A stretch of DNA of 64,000 nt from Methylobacterium oryzihabitans (lineage in GTDB: Bacteria; Pseudomonadota; Alphaproteobacteria; Rhizobiales; Beijerinckiaceae). The position numbers were made by a program, and so were the translations under genes. Under the pieces are notes generated by a model. It saw only the letters and a program-made list of their open reading frames with translations. It was not told the origin of the DNA and did not search any database. Positions 18,754-27,332 of the stretch are shown here, piece after piece. Numbering within the stretch: position 1 is the stretch's first letter; every line of letters begins with the position of its first letter. Location of the stretch: the NCBI RefSeq assembly GCF_004004555.2, contig NZ_SACP01000018.1, positions 1 to 64,000 of the forward strand. The letters run 5' to 3'.

Positions 18754-19386
18754 ATGGGGAATGGGGCGGGAGACGCGGGCCCGGCCGGCGGTCGCCGGGA
18801 TGGGGGCCTCGGGCGCGCGGCGGCGCGAACCGTCTCCGCCAGGAGCGGAAATCGGGTCCGGGGGACCGGGAGCGGGCGGGAATTCAGGCGGGTCGCACCG
18901 GCACCTCCTTTCTCGGGAGCCCGACCGGCGCGGAACGATCCGCGCAGCGGATGGGAAACGAGCTCGCTGTCCCAGTTTTCATCGGCGCGGCACGCCGTCT
19001 GGCACGATCATCACAAGATTTCTTCTCGCGCCTCGACGCGCAAACGCCACGATACATCGGGTCCGTCATCGATGAAGACTGTCATTCCGGCGGCGGTCGC
19101 CACCAGGATCATTGAATCGAGAGCCGGGATCGACTGTCCAGGTCTGGGCTCTCAATCTTGGCCGCAACCTCGTGTCGGAATGGGGCGAGGGTGGGGCTCA
19201 TCCAAACGGATGATCGGCAATCGGCGCCAAAAACCCGGCAGGGCGCGTCAGGGGGAGGCGAGCGGGCCGGCGGACGGGGTCCGCGCCCGGCGGAGTGACC
19301 CGGAGGGGGTAGGCGCTGTGGCCGGGTGCCCGGCCTCCGGCGGTCACGCTAGGCTTCCCGCCATCACGAGCACAGGGAGGACCGCC
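18754..19386. other. gene-free region between divergent genes
   Basis: No convincing gene is seen. The part at 18960-19110 is AT-richer and probably holds divergent promoters for the GH16-RTX gene and the coiled-coil gene at 19387. GAGAGCC (19119-19125) and GGCTCTC (19147-19153) form a small inverted repeat. The frame of the 19387 gene stays open back to 18754, but codons there look random. Confidence 0.5.
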
Positions 19387-20535
19387 ATGGGCGCACGGAA
19401 CGCCACGGTTCGACGCCGGGACGTGGCCGCCGCGGCAGCGGCCCTCTCGCGGCCGGCGCGCGGCCGGCTGGCGGGTCTCGCCTTCGGGCTCGGCGCCGCC
19501 CTCGCGGCGCCCGCCTGCGCCTCGCCGGCGGACGGCACGCCGGAATGGCGGGCCGTCCTCGACCGGATCGGCCCGGCGCTGCCGGAACTCCAGCCGCCGG
19601 CCGCGCTGCCGGACGAGCCCGCCGGAACCGCGGCCGGGACCTGCCCGGCGGCGTCGTGGGGGGCGGAGCAGCAGGCGGCCCTGACCGCGGAGCGCGAGCG
19701 GGCCGAGCGGCTGTCCGCCGACGCGGCGGCGGCGTCCGCGCGGGCCGACGCCCTGGCGGCGCGCGTCGCCGCGGCCGAGGAGGCCCCACGCCGCGCCGAC
19801 GAGACCCGGCAGCGGGACGCGGAGACCCGGCGCCGGGACGCTCTCGACCTCGCCGCCGCCCGGGCGCAGGCGGAGGATCTCAGGCGCGGCCTCGCGGAGG
19901 CCGAGTCCCGGGCCGCGCAGGCCGTGCAGCGCCTCGCCGCCCGCGAGAGCGACGCCGAGACCGGCCGCTCCGCCTGGGCGGCGGCCCGCGACGCCCTCGT
20001 GGCGGAACGCGATTCAGCGATCCGGGACCGGGATGCCGCCGCCGGCGACCGGGACGCCGCCCTGCGGGACCGCGATGCGGCGCGCCGGGAGCGCGACGGG
20101 CTGGAGGCGGCGCTGCGGTCGCGGCCGGAGGCCCGCCCCGCCGGGGTCGCGGCCTTCGATCCCGCCCTCTGGCCGCTGCCGGCTCCGGCGACGGCGCATG
20201 TCGAGGCCACGGAGCCCGCACCGGCCCCCGCCCCGCCCCGGGCGGCCGGTCCGGCCGCGGCCGAGGATCTCGACCGGCTCCTCGGCCGGGCCGAGGCGCT
20301 GCTGGCGCGCACCGACATCGCCGGAGCGCGCCTGCTGCTGGAGCGCGCGGCGGAATCCGGCGACGGCCGCGCCGCCTTCCGCCTCGCCCAGACCTACGAT
20401 CCCGCGATCCTGGCGACCCGGTTCGCCAGCCGGCTGAAGGGCGACCCGGCGCGGGCCGCCGCCCTCTACCGCCGCGCGGCCGAGGCGGGGGTCGACGCGG
20501 CGCCTCCCCGGGGAGACGCCCCCCGGCCGCGTTGA
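19387..20535 (+). CDS. exported coiled-coil protein with Sel1-like tail
   Basis: 382 residues. A hydrophobic N-terminal segment (LAGLAFGLGAALAAPACA) suggests export. Residues about 90-240 are a long Ala/Arg/Glu/Asp heptad region with repeated RDRDAA-type units, a coiled coil. A Pro/Ala-rich linker follows, then a C-terminal Sel1/TPR-like stretch (LLLERAAESGDGRAAFRLAQ, and DPARAAALYRRAAEAG). Similar tails are common in alphaproteobacterial envelope proteins linked to polysaccharide or motility, but I do not recognise this gene. GGGAGG lies 7 nt before the ATG. Confidence 0.7.
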   Translation: MGARNATVRRRDVAAAAAALSRPARGRLAGLAFGLGAALAAPACASPADGTPEWRAVLDRIGPALPELQPPAALPDEPAGTAAGTCPAASWGAEQQAALTAERERAERLSADAAAASARADALAARVAAAEEAPRRADETRQRDAETRRRDALDLAAARAQAEDLRRGLAEAESRAAQAVQRLAARESDAETGRSAWAAARDALVAERDSAIRDRDAAAGDRDAALRDRDAARRERDGLEAALRSRPEARPAGVAAFDPALWPLPAPATAHVEATEPAPAPAPPRAAGPAAAEDLDRLLGRAEALLARTDIAGARLLLERAAESGDGRAAFRLAQTYDPAILATRFASRLKGDPARAAALYRRAAEAGVDAAPPRGDAPRPR

Positions 20536-20576
20536 GCGGCCCCGCGACCGACCGGAATCCTTCCTGGGCGAGGCCG

Positions 20577-21611
20577 ATGATCCTTGTCGACGCCCCCGCG
20601 GCCGCGCCGCCGATGACGGACGGCACCCTGACCCGCCTCGCCGCCCGCCGGCTCGCCGATGCGGGACTGCCGGCGCGCGCGCTGCTGCGGCAGGCCGGGC
20701 TGTCGCCGGCGGCGATCGAGCATCCCGACCTCGTCCCGGCGGCGCAGCAGGCGGGCTTCCTCGACCTCGCCGCCCAGGCGCTCGGCGACGACCTGCTCGG
20801 CCTGCATCTCGCGCTGGCCGCCGACGGCCGCGAGTTCGGGCCGTTCCACTACCTCGTCGCCTCGTGCGCCGATCTCGGCGAGGCCCTGGCCAAGCAGGCG
20901 CGCTACCTGCCGACGGTCAACCGCGGCCTCGTCTGCACCCTCGAGCGCGCGCCCGGCCTCGTCGCGCTCGACTTCGCGCTCGAGGGCGTCGAGCGCCACC
21001 GCAGCAACCAGGAGATCGCGTTCTGGGTCGCGTACCTGCTGCGGCAGGCCCGCCAGTTCACCACCCTGGAGCTGATTCCGGCCCGGGTCGCGTTCCTGCA
21101 CGAGCATCTCGGCGACAGCGCCGGGATGACGGCGTATCTGCGCCGCGAGCCGGTGTTCCGGGCCGAGCGCGACAGCCTCGCCTTCGACGACCAGGTCTGC
21201 GCGCTGCCGCTGATGACGGCGGACCCGTACCTCAACGACTTCCTCACCCGCTTCCACGAGGACCTGCTCGGCCACGGCGTGTCGTCGTCGGGCGCCCTCG
21301 CGTCGCGGGTCGCCAACGCGCTGACGCCGCTGCTCGCCCACGGCCACGCCGACGTGACGAGCGTCGCCAGCGCGCTGGGCATGAGCACCCGCACCCTCGG
21401 CCGGCGGCTGGCCGAGGAGGGGATCAGCTTCCGGTCGATCCTCGAACAGATCCGCGCCGACCTCGCCCTGCGCTACGTCCGCGACACGACGATGCCGATC
21501 TCCCAGATCGCCTGGCGCCTCGGCTACCGCGACCCGAGCGCGTTCATCGTCGCGTTCAAGCGCTGGACCGGCAAGCCGCCCTCCGCCGTGCGCCGCGAGC
21601 GGCGGGGGTGA
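20577..21611 (+). CDS. AraC-family transcriptional regulator (OruR/ArgR-like sensor domain)
   Basis: 344 residues. The N-terminal 230 residues are an arabinose-binding-like/ArmR-type sensor (GPFHYLVASCADLGEALAKQ), and the C-terminus is a double HTH domain with DVTSVASALGMSTRTLGRRL, EEGISFRSILEQIR, PISQIAWRLGYRDPSAF and KRWTGKPPSAVR. A second Met 12 codons downstream could also be the start. It lies 42 nt after the coiled-coil gene and 516 nt before the asparagine-synthase cluster. It could regulate either; nothing shows which. Confidence 0.85.
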   Translation: MILVDAPAAAPPMTDGTLTRLAARRLADAGLPARALLRQAGLSPAAIEHPDLVPAAQQAGFLDLAAQALGDDLLGLHLALAADGREFGPFHYLVASCADLGEALAKQARYLPTVNRGLVCTLERAPGLVALDFALEGVERHRSNQEIAFWVAYLLRQARQFTTLELIPARVAFLHEHLGDSAGMTAYLRREPVFRAERDSLAFDDQVCALPLMTADPYLNDFLTRFHEDLLGHGVSSSGALASRVANALTPLLAHGHADVTSVASALGMSTRTLGRRLAEEGISFRSILEQIRADLALRYVRDTTMPISQIAWRLGYRDPSAFIVAFKRWTGKPPSAVRRERRG

Positions 21612-21657
21612 GGGTGGGCTACGTCCGCTGACGTTGCGGGTAACGGTCCCACCGCGA

Positions 21658-22006
21658 TCCTCGCCCTCCCCCCGCTGCGGCAATGCTGTCCGGGGAACCG
21701 TCCGGTGACCGGAATGGCGCGGGTCTCTCCTCTCCCCGCGGGCGGGGAGAGGGCTGTCGACCTCTTGCGGGGTCGGCAGCGAGCCCGCAGGGCGAGGGTG
21801 AGGGGGTGTCTCCGGATGAGGCTCCTCCGGCACCACCCCCTCACCCTCGCTCCGGCTGCGCCTGCGCTCACGTCATCGACGGCAAGGTCGATGACGTCCT
21901 CTCCCCGCCCGCGGGGAGAGGAGAGACCCCGCGCCATCATCGTCACCGGACGGTTCCCCGGACAGTCCTGCCGCTGCGGGGAAGGGTCGGCCGGTCGGGC
22001 GAAGTT
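21658..22006. repeat. composite inverted repeat, family A copy 2 with outer arms
   Basis: The 516-bp gap before asnB has no gene. Its core (21724-21926) repeats the 4190-4412 element. It is flanked by inverted outer arms that share CTGTCCGGGGAACCGTCCGG (about 21687) and its reverse complement near 21950-21970. The same outer-arm module, GCAGGACTGTCCGGGGAA, also brackets repeat B at 27004. The promoter for the asnB operon must lie within or just after this element. Confidence 0.8.
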
Positions 22007-22127
22007 CCCGCCCCGAACCCCGTCCGGGCTACCCCCTCAGTGCGAATTGAACGCCGCCCGGCCGGGCCGCCACTGTTCGGCCAAGGGAATCGGGGCCGGC
22101 AGCGGCCCGCGGACAGGGGGACGGTCG

Positions 22128-24101
22128 GTGTGCGGACTGGTCGGCTATCTCGGAGACATCTCGCCGGACGCCGGCGCCTCGCTGCTCGGCGCCATGGCCG
22201 GCGCGCTCGCCCATCGCGGGCCCGACGATGACGGCCTCGTCGCGCTCGCCGGCGCCGGGCTCGGGCATACCCGCCTCGCCATCGTCGACCTGGAGGGCGG
22301 ACGCCAGCCGATGGCGACCCGCGACGGCGGCACCTGGATCAGCTTCAACGGCGAGGTCTTCAACCACGTCGAGCTGCGCGCGGCGATGCGCGCCCGCGGC
22401 CGGCGCTTCGCCACCACCTCGGACACCGAGGTCATCCTCCAGCTCTACGAGGAGCAGGGGCCGGACTGCGTCGCGGCGCTGAACGGCGACTTCGCCTTCG
22501 CGATCTGGGACGCGCGCCGGCGCCGGCTGGTGCTGGCCCGCGACCGGGCCGGGGTTCGGCCGCTGTTCTACACCCGCTGCCGCGGCCCGGGGGCGTTCTC
22601 CGGCGCGCTGGTCTTCGCCTCCGAGATCAAGGCGCTGCTGCGGGCGCCGGACGTGACCGCCGAGATCGACCCGGTGGCGCTCGACCAGCTCTTCACACTG
22701 TGGGCGCCGCTGCCGCCGCGCACCGCCTTCCGCGACATCCGCGAACTCCCGCCGGCCCACCTCATGGTGATCGAGGACGGCCGCGAGACCCTGCGCCCGT
22801 ACTGGCGGCTCGGCTTCCCCGACCGCGACGCGCCGCCCCCCGCCCGCCGCGACGACGACCGGCGCGAGGAGACCCTGGCGCTCCTCGACGACGCCACCGC
22901 CCTGCGGATGCGGGCCGACGTGCCGGTCGGCGCCTACCTGTCGGGAGGGCTCGATTCCTCCCTGGTGGCGGCGCTGGCGGCCCGGCACGCCCCGGGGGGC
23001 CTGCGCACCTTCTCGGTGACCTTCGACACCCCCGAGCACGACGAGCGGGTCCACCAGGCCGCCATGGTGGCGCATCTCGGCACCCGCCACGCGGCGGTCG
23101 GCTGCGGGACCGGATCGATCGCCGAGATCTTCCCGGAGGTGGTGCGCCACGCCGAGCGGCCGATGCTGCGCACCGCCCCGGCCCCGCTCTACCTGCTGGC
23201 GCGGCGGGTGCGGGACTCCGGCCTGAAGGTCGTGCTCACCGGCGAGGGCGCCGACGAGGTCTTCGCCGGCTACGACATCTTCAAGGAGGCGCGGCTGCGC
23301 CGGTTCTGCGCCCGCCAGCCGGGCTCGCGGATGCGGCCGCACCTGCTGCGCCGGCTCTATCCCTACCTGCCGGGCCTGCAGGAGCAGACGCCCGACGCGC
23401 TGCTCGCCTTCTTCGGCGCCGGCCGCGACGCGCCGGACGATCCGCTCTACTCGCACCGCCCGCGCTTCCGCGGCACGGCGGCGACGAAGATGTTCTTCTC
23501 CGGCGACCTGCGGGCGCGGCTCGCCGGCTACGACGCCACCGAGGAACTGGCCGCTTCCCTGCCGGCGGAGTTCCGCCGCTGGCACCCGCTGCACCAGGCC
23601 CAGTACCTCGAATTCACCCTGCTGCTGCCCGGCTACATCCTGTCGAGCCAGGGCGACCGGATGGCGATGGCCCACGGCATCGAGGGGCGGTTCCCGTTCC
23701 TCGACCACCGGGTGATCGATTTCGCCGCGGCCCTGCCTCCCGGCGCGAAGCTGAAGGGGCTGACCGAGAAGCACATCCTGCGGCAGGCGAGCCGGGATCT
23801 CGTCCCGGAGTCGATCCTGGCGCGGCCCAAGCAGCCCTACCGGGCGCCCGACAGCGCCTCGTTCGCCGGCCCGGCGGCGCCCGGCTACCTCGCCGCGGCG
23901 CTCGCGCCGGAGGCCCTGCGCGAGGCGGGGCTGTTCAACCCGGCGGCGGTGGGGCGGCTTGCCGAGAAGTGCCGCGAGGCCGGCACGCCGGGCTTCCGGG
24001 ACAACGCCGCCTTCGTCGGGATCCTCTCGACCCAGCTCTGGCACCGGACCTTCGCGGCGGGGCGCCCGCCGCAGGCCGCCCCCCTCACCGCGGCGGTCTG
24101 A
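22128..24101 (+). CDS. asnB: asparagine synthase (glutamine-hydrolysing)-type amidotransferase
   Basis: 657 residues. After removal of the start Met (GTG codon), Cys2 in MCGLVGYLGD is the N-terminal glutaminase nucleophile. RLAIVDLEGGRQPM and NGEVFNHVELR complete that domain. The synthetase half has the ATP pyrophosphatase loop YLSGGLDSSLVAALAA and GEGADEVFAGYD. It takes ammonia from glutamine and amidates an adenylated carboxylate. In a run with ACP and an AMP-ligase, the substrate may be a carrier-bound or small acid rather than aspartate, as in other secondary-metabolite or EPS-linked AsnB homologues. GGGGGA lies 6 nt before GTG. Confidence 0.9.
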   Translation: MCGLVGYLGDISPDAGASLLGAMAGALAHRGPDDDGLVALAGAGLGHTRLAIVDLEGGRQPMATRDGGTWISFNGEVFNHVELRAAMRARGRRFATTSDTEVILQLYEEQGPDCVAALNGDFAFAIWDARRRRLVLARDRAGVRPLFYTRCRGPGAFSGALVFASEIKALLRAPDVTAEIDPVALDQLFTLWAPLPPRTAFRDIRELPPAHLMVIEDGRETLRPYWRLGFPDRDAPPPARRDDDRREETLALLDDATALRMRADVPVGAYLSGGLDSSLVAALAARHAPGGLRTFSVTFDTPEHDERVHQAAMVAHLGTRHAAVGCGTGSIAEIFPEVVRHAERPMLRTAPAPLYLLARRVRDSGLKVVLTGEGADEVFAGYDIFKEARLRRFCARQPGSRMRPHLLRRLYPYLPGLQEQTPDALLAFFGAGRDAPDDPLYSHRPRFRGTAATKMFFSGDLRARLAGYDATEELAASLPAEFRRWHPLHQAQYLEFTLLLPGYILSSQGDRMAMAHGIEGRFPFLDHRVIDFAAALPPGAKLKGLTEKHILRQASRDLVPESILARPKQPYRAPDSASFAGPAAPGYLAAALAPEALREAGLFNPAAVGRLAEKCREAGTPGFRDNAAFVGILSTQLWHRTFAAGRPPQAAPLTAAV

Positions 24102-24158
24102 GCCGCCGTCCGGTTTCCACGCTCCGCGACATCCGCCTTCCCAGGGAGACCCCACGCC

Positions 24159-24431
24159 ATGCCCACGAGCCTCGCCGCCCGGATCCGCGCCTTCGTGATC
24201 GAGACCTTCCTGTTCGGCGACGCGACGACGCGGCTGCCCGAGGACGGCTCGTTCATCGAGCACGGGGTGATCGACTCCACCGGCATCCTCGAACTGGTCG
24301 CCTACGTCGAGGACACGTTCGGGATCACGGTCGCCGACGACGAGATCCTGCCGTCGAACTTCGACTCGATCGCGAAGGTCGAGGCGTTCGTGACCCGCAA
24401 GAAAGCCGCTTCTGCGGCGCAGGCCGCCTGA
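24159..24431 (+). CDS. acyl carrier protein
   Basis: 90 residues. Ser40 in EHGVIDSTGILELVAYVED is the phosphopantetheine attachment site (normal motif GxDS, here IDST). The C-terminal tail KKAASAAQAA is disordered. It lies 57 nt after asnB and 12 nt before the ligase, so it is probably the carrier on which an acyl or aminoacyl group rides through this pathway. It is not the fatty-acid AcpP: its sequence and setting differ. An Asp before the Ser is present. Confidence 0.9.
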   Translation: MPTSLAARIRAFVIETFLFGDATTRLPEDGSFIEHGVIDSTGILELVAYVEDTFGITVADDEILPSNFDSIAKVEAFVTRKKAASAAQAA

Positions 24432-24443
24432 GCGGAGGCCGGC

Positions 24444-25985
24444 ATGCGCATCGAATCGTACCTGCGCGACAGCGCCCGGCGGCACGGGCCCAAGGAGGCC
24501 CTCGTCACCTCCGAGCGCCGGCTGACCTACGCCGAACTCGACGCCCTCTCCGACCGCCTCGCCGGCGCGCTCCAGGCCGGCGGCGTCCGGCGCGGCGACC
24601 GGGTGGTGATCCAGATGGGCAACACCTGGCAGGCCGTCGCGTCGCTGTTCGCCGTCCTCAAGGCCGGGGCGGTGTTCAGCGTCCTCAACCCCTCGGTGAA
24701 GGCCGACAAGCTCGCCTATATCCTGCGCCACTGCGAGGCGCGGGCGGTCGTCACGCAGGGGGCGCTCGCCCTGGTGGCGGCCGAGGCGGTGGCGCTCGCC
24801 CCGAGCGTGCGCCTCGCCATCGTGGCCGAGGCGCCGCCGGCGACGATCCCGGGGGCGGTGGCCTTCGCCGCCTGCCTCGACGGGCCGGTCCCGGCGCCGC
24901 ACGGCGGCATCGACATGGATCTGGCGATGCTCGTCTACACCTCGGGCTCCACCGGGCAGCCCAAGGGCGTGATGATGTCCCACCGCAACGTCGACGCGGC
25001 AGCGACCTCGATCACCACCTATCTCGACAGCCGCGCCGACGACGTGATCCTCAACGTGCTGCCGATTGCCTTCGATTACGGGCTGTATCAGGTGCTGATG
25101 GCCGCGCGCGTCGGCGCCCGGCTGGTGCTCGCCACCTCGTTCGCCTACCCGCAGGCGGTGTTCGCGACGATGCGCGAGGAGCGCGTCACCGTGCTGCCGC
25201 TGGTCCCGACCATGGCGGCGATGATCCTGCGGATGACCTCGCTGGCGCCCGATTCCCTGCCGGACCTGCGCACCCTCACCAACACCGCCGCGGCGCTGCC
25301 GCTGTCGCACATCGCCCGCCTGCGGGCGCTGTTCCCGCGGGCGGCGTTCTACTCGATGTACGGGCTGACCGAGTGCAAGCGCTGCACCTGGCTGCCGCCG
25401 GACCGGATCGACAGCCACGGCGGCTCCGTCGGGATCGCGATCCCCAACACCGAGGCGTTCGTGGTCGACGAGACCGGGCAGCCGCAGCCGCCGCACGTCG
25501 TCGGCGAGCTGGTGATCCGCGGCCCCCACGTCATGCAGGGCTACTGGAACGACGAGGCGGCGACCCGCAGGGCCCTGCGGCCGGGCCCGAACCCGTGGGA
25601 GCGGGTGCTCTACACCGGCGACCTGTTCTACACCGACGGCGACGGCTTCCTGTACTTCGTCGGCCGGCAGGACGACATCATCAAGTCGCGCGGCGAGAAG
25701 GTCGCGCCGAAGGAGGTCGAGGCGGTGCTCCATCGCCTGCCCGGCATCGAGGAGGCGGTGGTGTTCGGCGCGCCCGATCCGGTGCTGGGCCAGTCGGTCC
25801 GCGCCCTCGTGGTCGCCTCCGACCCGGCCCTGACCCAGGCGGCGGTGATCCGCCACTGCCAGCGCCACCTCGAGGATTTCATGGTGCCGCAGGGCATCGA
25901 GTTCCGCACCGAGCTGCCCAAGACCGACACCGGCAAGGTCAGCCGGCGGCTTGCGGCGGCGACCGTCCTGGAGGCCGGAGAATGA
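24444..25985 (+). CDS. AMP-forming acyl/aryl ligase (ANL superfamily)
   Basis: 513 residues. The ATP-binding loop is LVYTSGSTGQPKGVMMSH, then YGLTECKRCTWLPP, the hinge region YTGDLFYTDGDGFLYFVGRQ, DDIIKSRGEKVAPKEVE and the catalytic Lys motif PKTDTGKVSRR. It should adenylate a carboxylic acid and load it as thioester, most likely onto the ACP encoded 12 nt upstream. Substrate not predictable by eye. It overlaps the next gene by ATGA, so the two are probably made together. Confidence 0.92.
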   Translation: MRIESYLRDSARRHGPKEALVTSERRLTYAELDALSDRLAGALQAGGVRRGDRVVIQMGNTWQAVASLFAVLKAGAVFSVLNPSVKADKLAYILRHCEARAVVTQGALALVAAEAVALAPSVRLAIVAEAPPATIPGAVAFAACLDGPVPAPHGGIDMDLAMLVYTSGSTGQPKGVMMSHRNVDAAATSITTYLDSRADDVILNVLPIAFDYGLYQVLMAARVGARLVLATSFAYPQAVFATMREERVTVLPLVPTMAAMILRMTSLAPDSLPDLRTLTNTAAALPLSHIARLRALFPRAAFYSMYGLTECKRCTWLPPDRIDSHGGSVGIAIPNTEAFVVDETGQPQPPHVVGELVIRGPHVMQGYWNDEAATRRALRPGPNPWERVLYTGDLFYTDGDGFLYFVGRQDDIIKSRGEKVAPKEVEAVLHRLPGIEEAVVFGAPDPVLGQSVRALVVASDPALTQAAVIRHCQRHLEDFMVPQGIEFRTELPKTDTGKVSRRLAAATVLEAGE

Positions 25986-26977
25986 CCCAGCTCGCCGTTC
26001 TGCCGACCCGCCCGGCCTTCTCGGCCGCGGCCATCGAGCTCGACCCGGCCGCCGAGACCGACCGCATCGTCGCGGCCCTGCGCCGGCAGGTGCGCGAGAC
26101 CCTGCGCAAGCGCGGCGTCGTGGTCGGGGTCTCCGGCGGGGTCGATTCGAGCCTCTGCCTCGCGCTCGCCGTGGCGGCGTTCGGGCGCGAGCACGTGCTC
26201 GCCGTGATGATGCCCGAGCACGATTCCGAGCCCGACAGCCTGCGCCTCGGCCGCGAGGTGGCGGAGGGCTTCGGCACCCAGGCGGCGCTGGAGGAGATCG
26301 GCCGCACCCTCGAGGCGATGGGCTGCTACGCCCGCCGCGACGCCGCGATCCGCACCGTCGAGCCGGCCTACGGGCCGGGCTGGGGCGCCAAGGTGGTGAT
26401 CGCCAACCCGCTGGCGGGCGCCGAGTACGGCTTCTCGTCGCTCGTGGTGCAGTCGCCGGACGGCGAGATCCGCAAGGTGCGGCTGCGCGCCGCCACCTAT
26501 CAGGCGCTGATCGCCGCGACCAACATGAAGCAGCGCACCCGCAAGCAGATGGAATACTACCACGCCGACCGCCTGAACTACGCGGTGGTGGGAACGCCCA
26601 ACCGGCTCGAATACGACCAGGGCTTCTTCGTCAAGAACGGCGACGGCGCGGCCGACGTCAAGCCGATCGCGCATCTCTACAAGTCGCAGGTCTACCAGCT
26701 CGCCGAGTTCCTCGACGTCCCGGAGACGATCCGCCGCCGGCCGCCGACGACCGACACCTGGTCGCTGCCGCAGAGCCAGGAGGAATTCTACTTCTCGCTG
26801 CCGTGGCGGGCGATGGACCTGTGCCTCGCCGGGCTCGCCCTCGGGGCGCCGCCGGACGAGGTGGCGGACGCCGCCGGCCTCGACGCGGAGGGGGTGGAGC
26901 GGGTCTGGCGCGACATCGCCGCCAAGCGCGCCGCCACCGCCGCCCTGCACCTGCCGCCGCTGCTGGTGGAGGATTGA
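25982..26977 (+). CDS. NadE-like ammonia-dependent amidotransferase (NAD synthase family)
   Basis: 331 residues, without the glutaminase domain. The PP-loop reads GVSGGVDSSLCLALA. The family motifs MKQRTRKQMEYYHADRL, VGTPNRLEYDQGFFVKNGDG and ADVKPIAHLYKSQVYQLAEF are present. Known NadE adds ammonia to nicotinate adenine dinucleotide. This copy is locked by a 4-bp overlap to an ACP-AMP-ligase-AsnB operon. That, and the lack of other NAD genes, makes a cluster-specific amidation more likely than primary NAD synthesis. It may also be a plain second NAD synthase. Confidence 0.8.
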   Translation: MTQLAVLPTRPAFSAAAIELDPAAETDRIVAALRRQVRETLRKRGVVVGVSGGVDSSLCLALAVAAFGREHVLAVMMPEHDSEPDSLRLGREVAEGFGTQAALEEIGRTLEAMGCYARRDAAIRTVEPAYGPGWGAKVVIANPLAGAEYGFSSLVVQSPDGEIRKVRLRAATYQALIAATNMKQRTRKQMEYYHADRLNYAVVGTPNRLEYDQGFFVKNGDGAADVKPIAHLYKSQVYQLAEFLDVPETIRRRPPTTDTWSLPQSQEEFYFSLPWRAMDLCLAGLALGAPPDEVADAAGLDAEGVERVWRDIAAKRAATAALHLPPLLVED

Positions 26978-26991
26978 GGGGGCAACCTGAT

Positions 26992-27256
26992 CCCCCCCTC
27001 TGCGCAGGACTGTCCGGGGAAATTTCCTTGTAAAATCAGGCGCGGGATCCCCTCTCCCGAGTGGGAGAGGGGTAGGGGTGAGGGTGGAGACGGATCAGGA
27101 TAGAATACCCAAAGATGAGCTGCGCAGCTCAACCGTTCAGGATCATTGCGGAAGCCGAGCCACCCTCACCCCCAGCCCCTCTCCCACTCGGGAGAGGGGA
27201 GGCGCGACCCAATTTTCCCCGGACAGCCTTGCTCTCTGCGGGGGAGGGTTCGCGCG
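26992..27256. repeat. intergenic inverted repeat, family B copy 1
   Basis: The 355-bp gap has no gene. The core (27050-27202) has two palindromic arms of the CCTCTCCCGAGTGGGAGAGG type around a 90-bp middle that includes GGTGAGGGTGGAGACGG and GCCGAGCCACCCTCACCC. A second copy lies at 49884-50036. Outer modules GCAGGACTGTCCGGGGAA (27004) and TTCCCCGGACAGCC (27216) are inverted and shared with repeat A copy 2. Confidence 0.85.
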
Positions 27257-27332
27257 GAACCTCGTTACCGCAGCATCACCCGCCTCACCCGCCCCACTCC
27301 CCAAACCGCCCCGACCCAGGAGGACGACCACC

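Noticed and set aside
18999..19016. TGGCACG with TCACA, a sigma-54-like pair
   Set aside because: The -12 element matches only weakly and there is no sign of an enhancer site.
18754..19386. Upstream extension of the coiled-coil gene frame
   Set aside because: The frame is open but residues look random, and a good ribosome site and signal sequence support the 19387 start.
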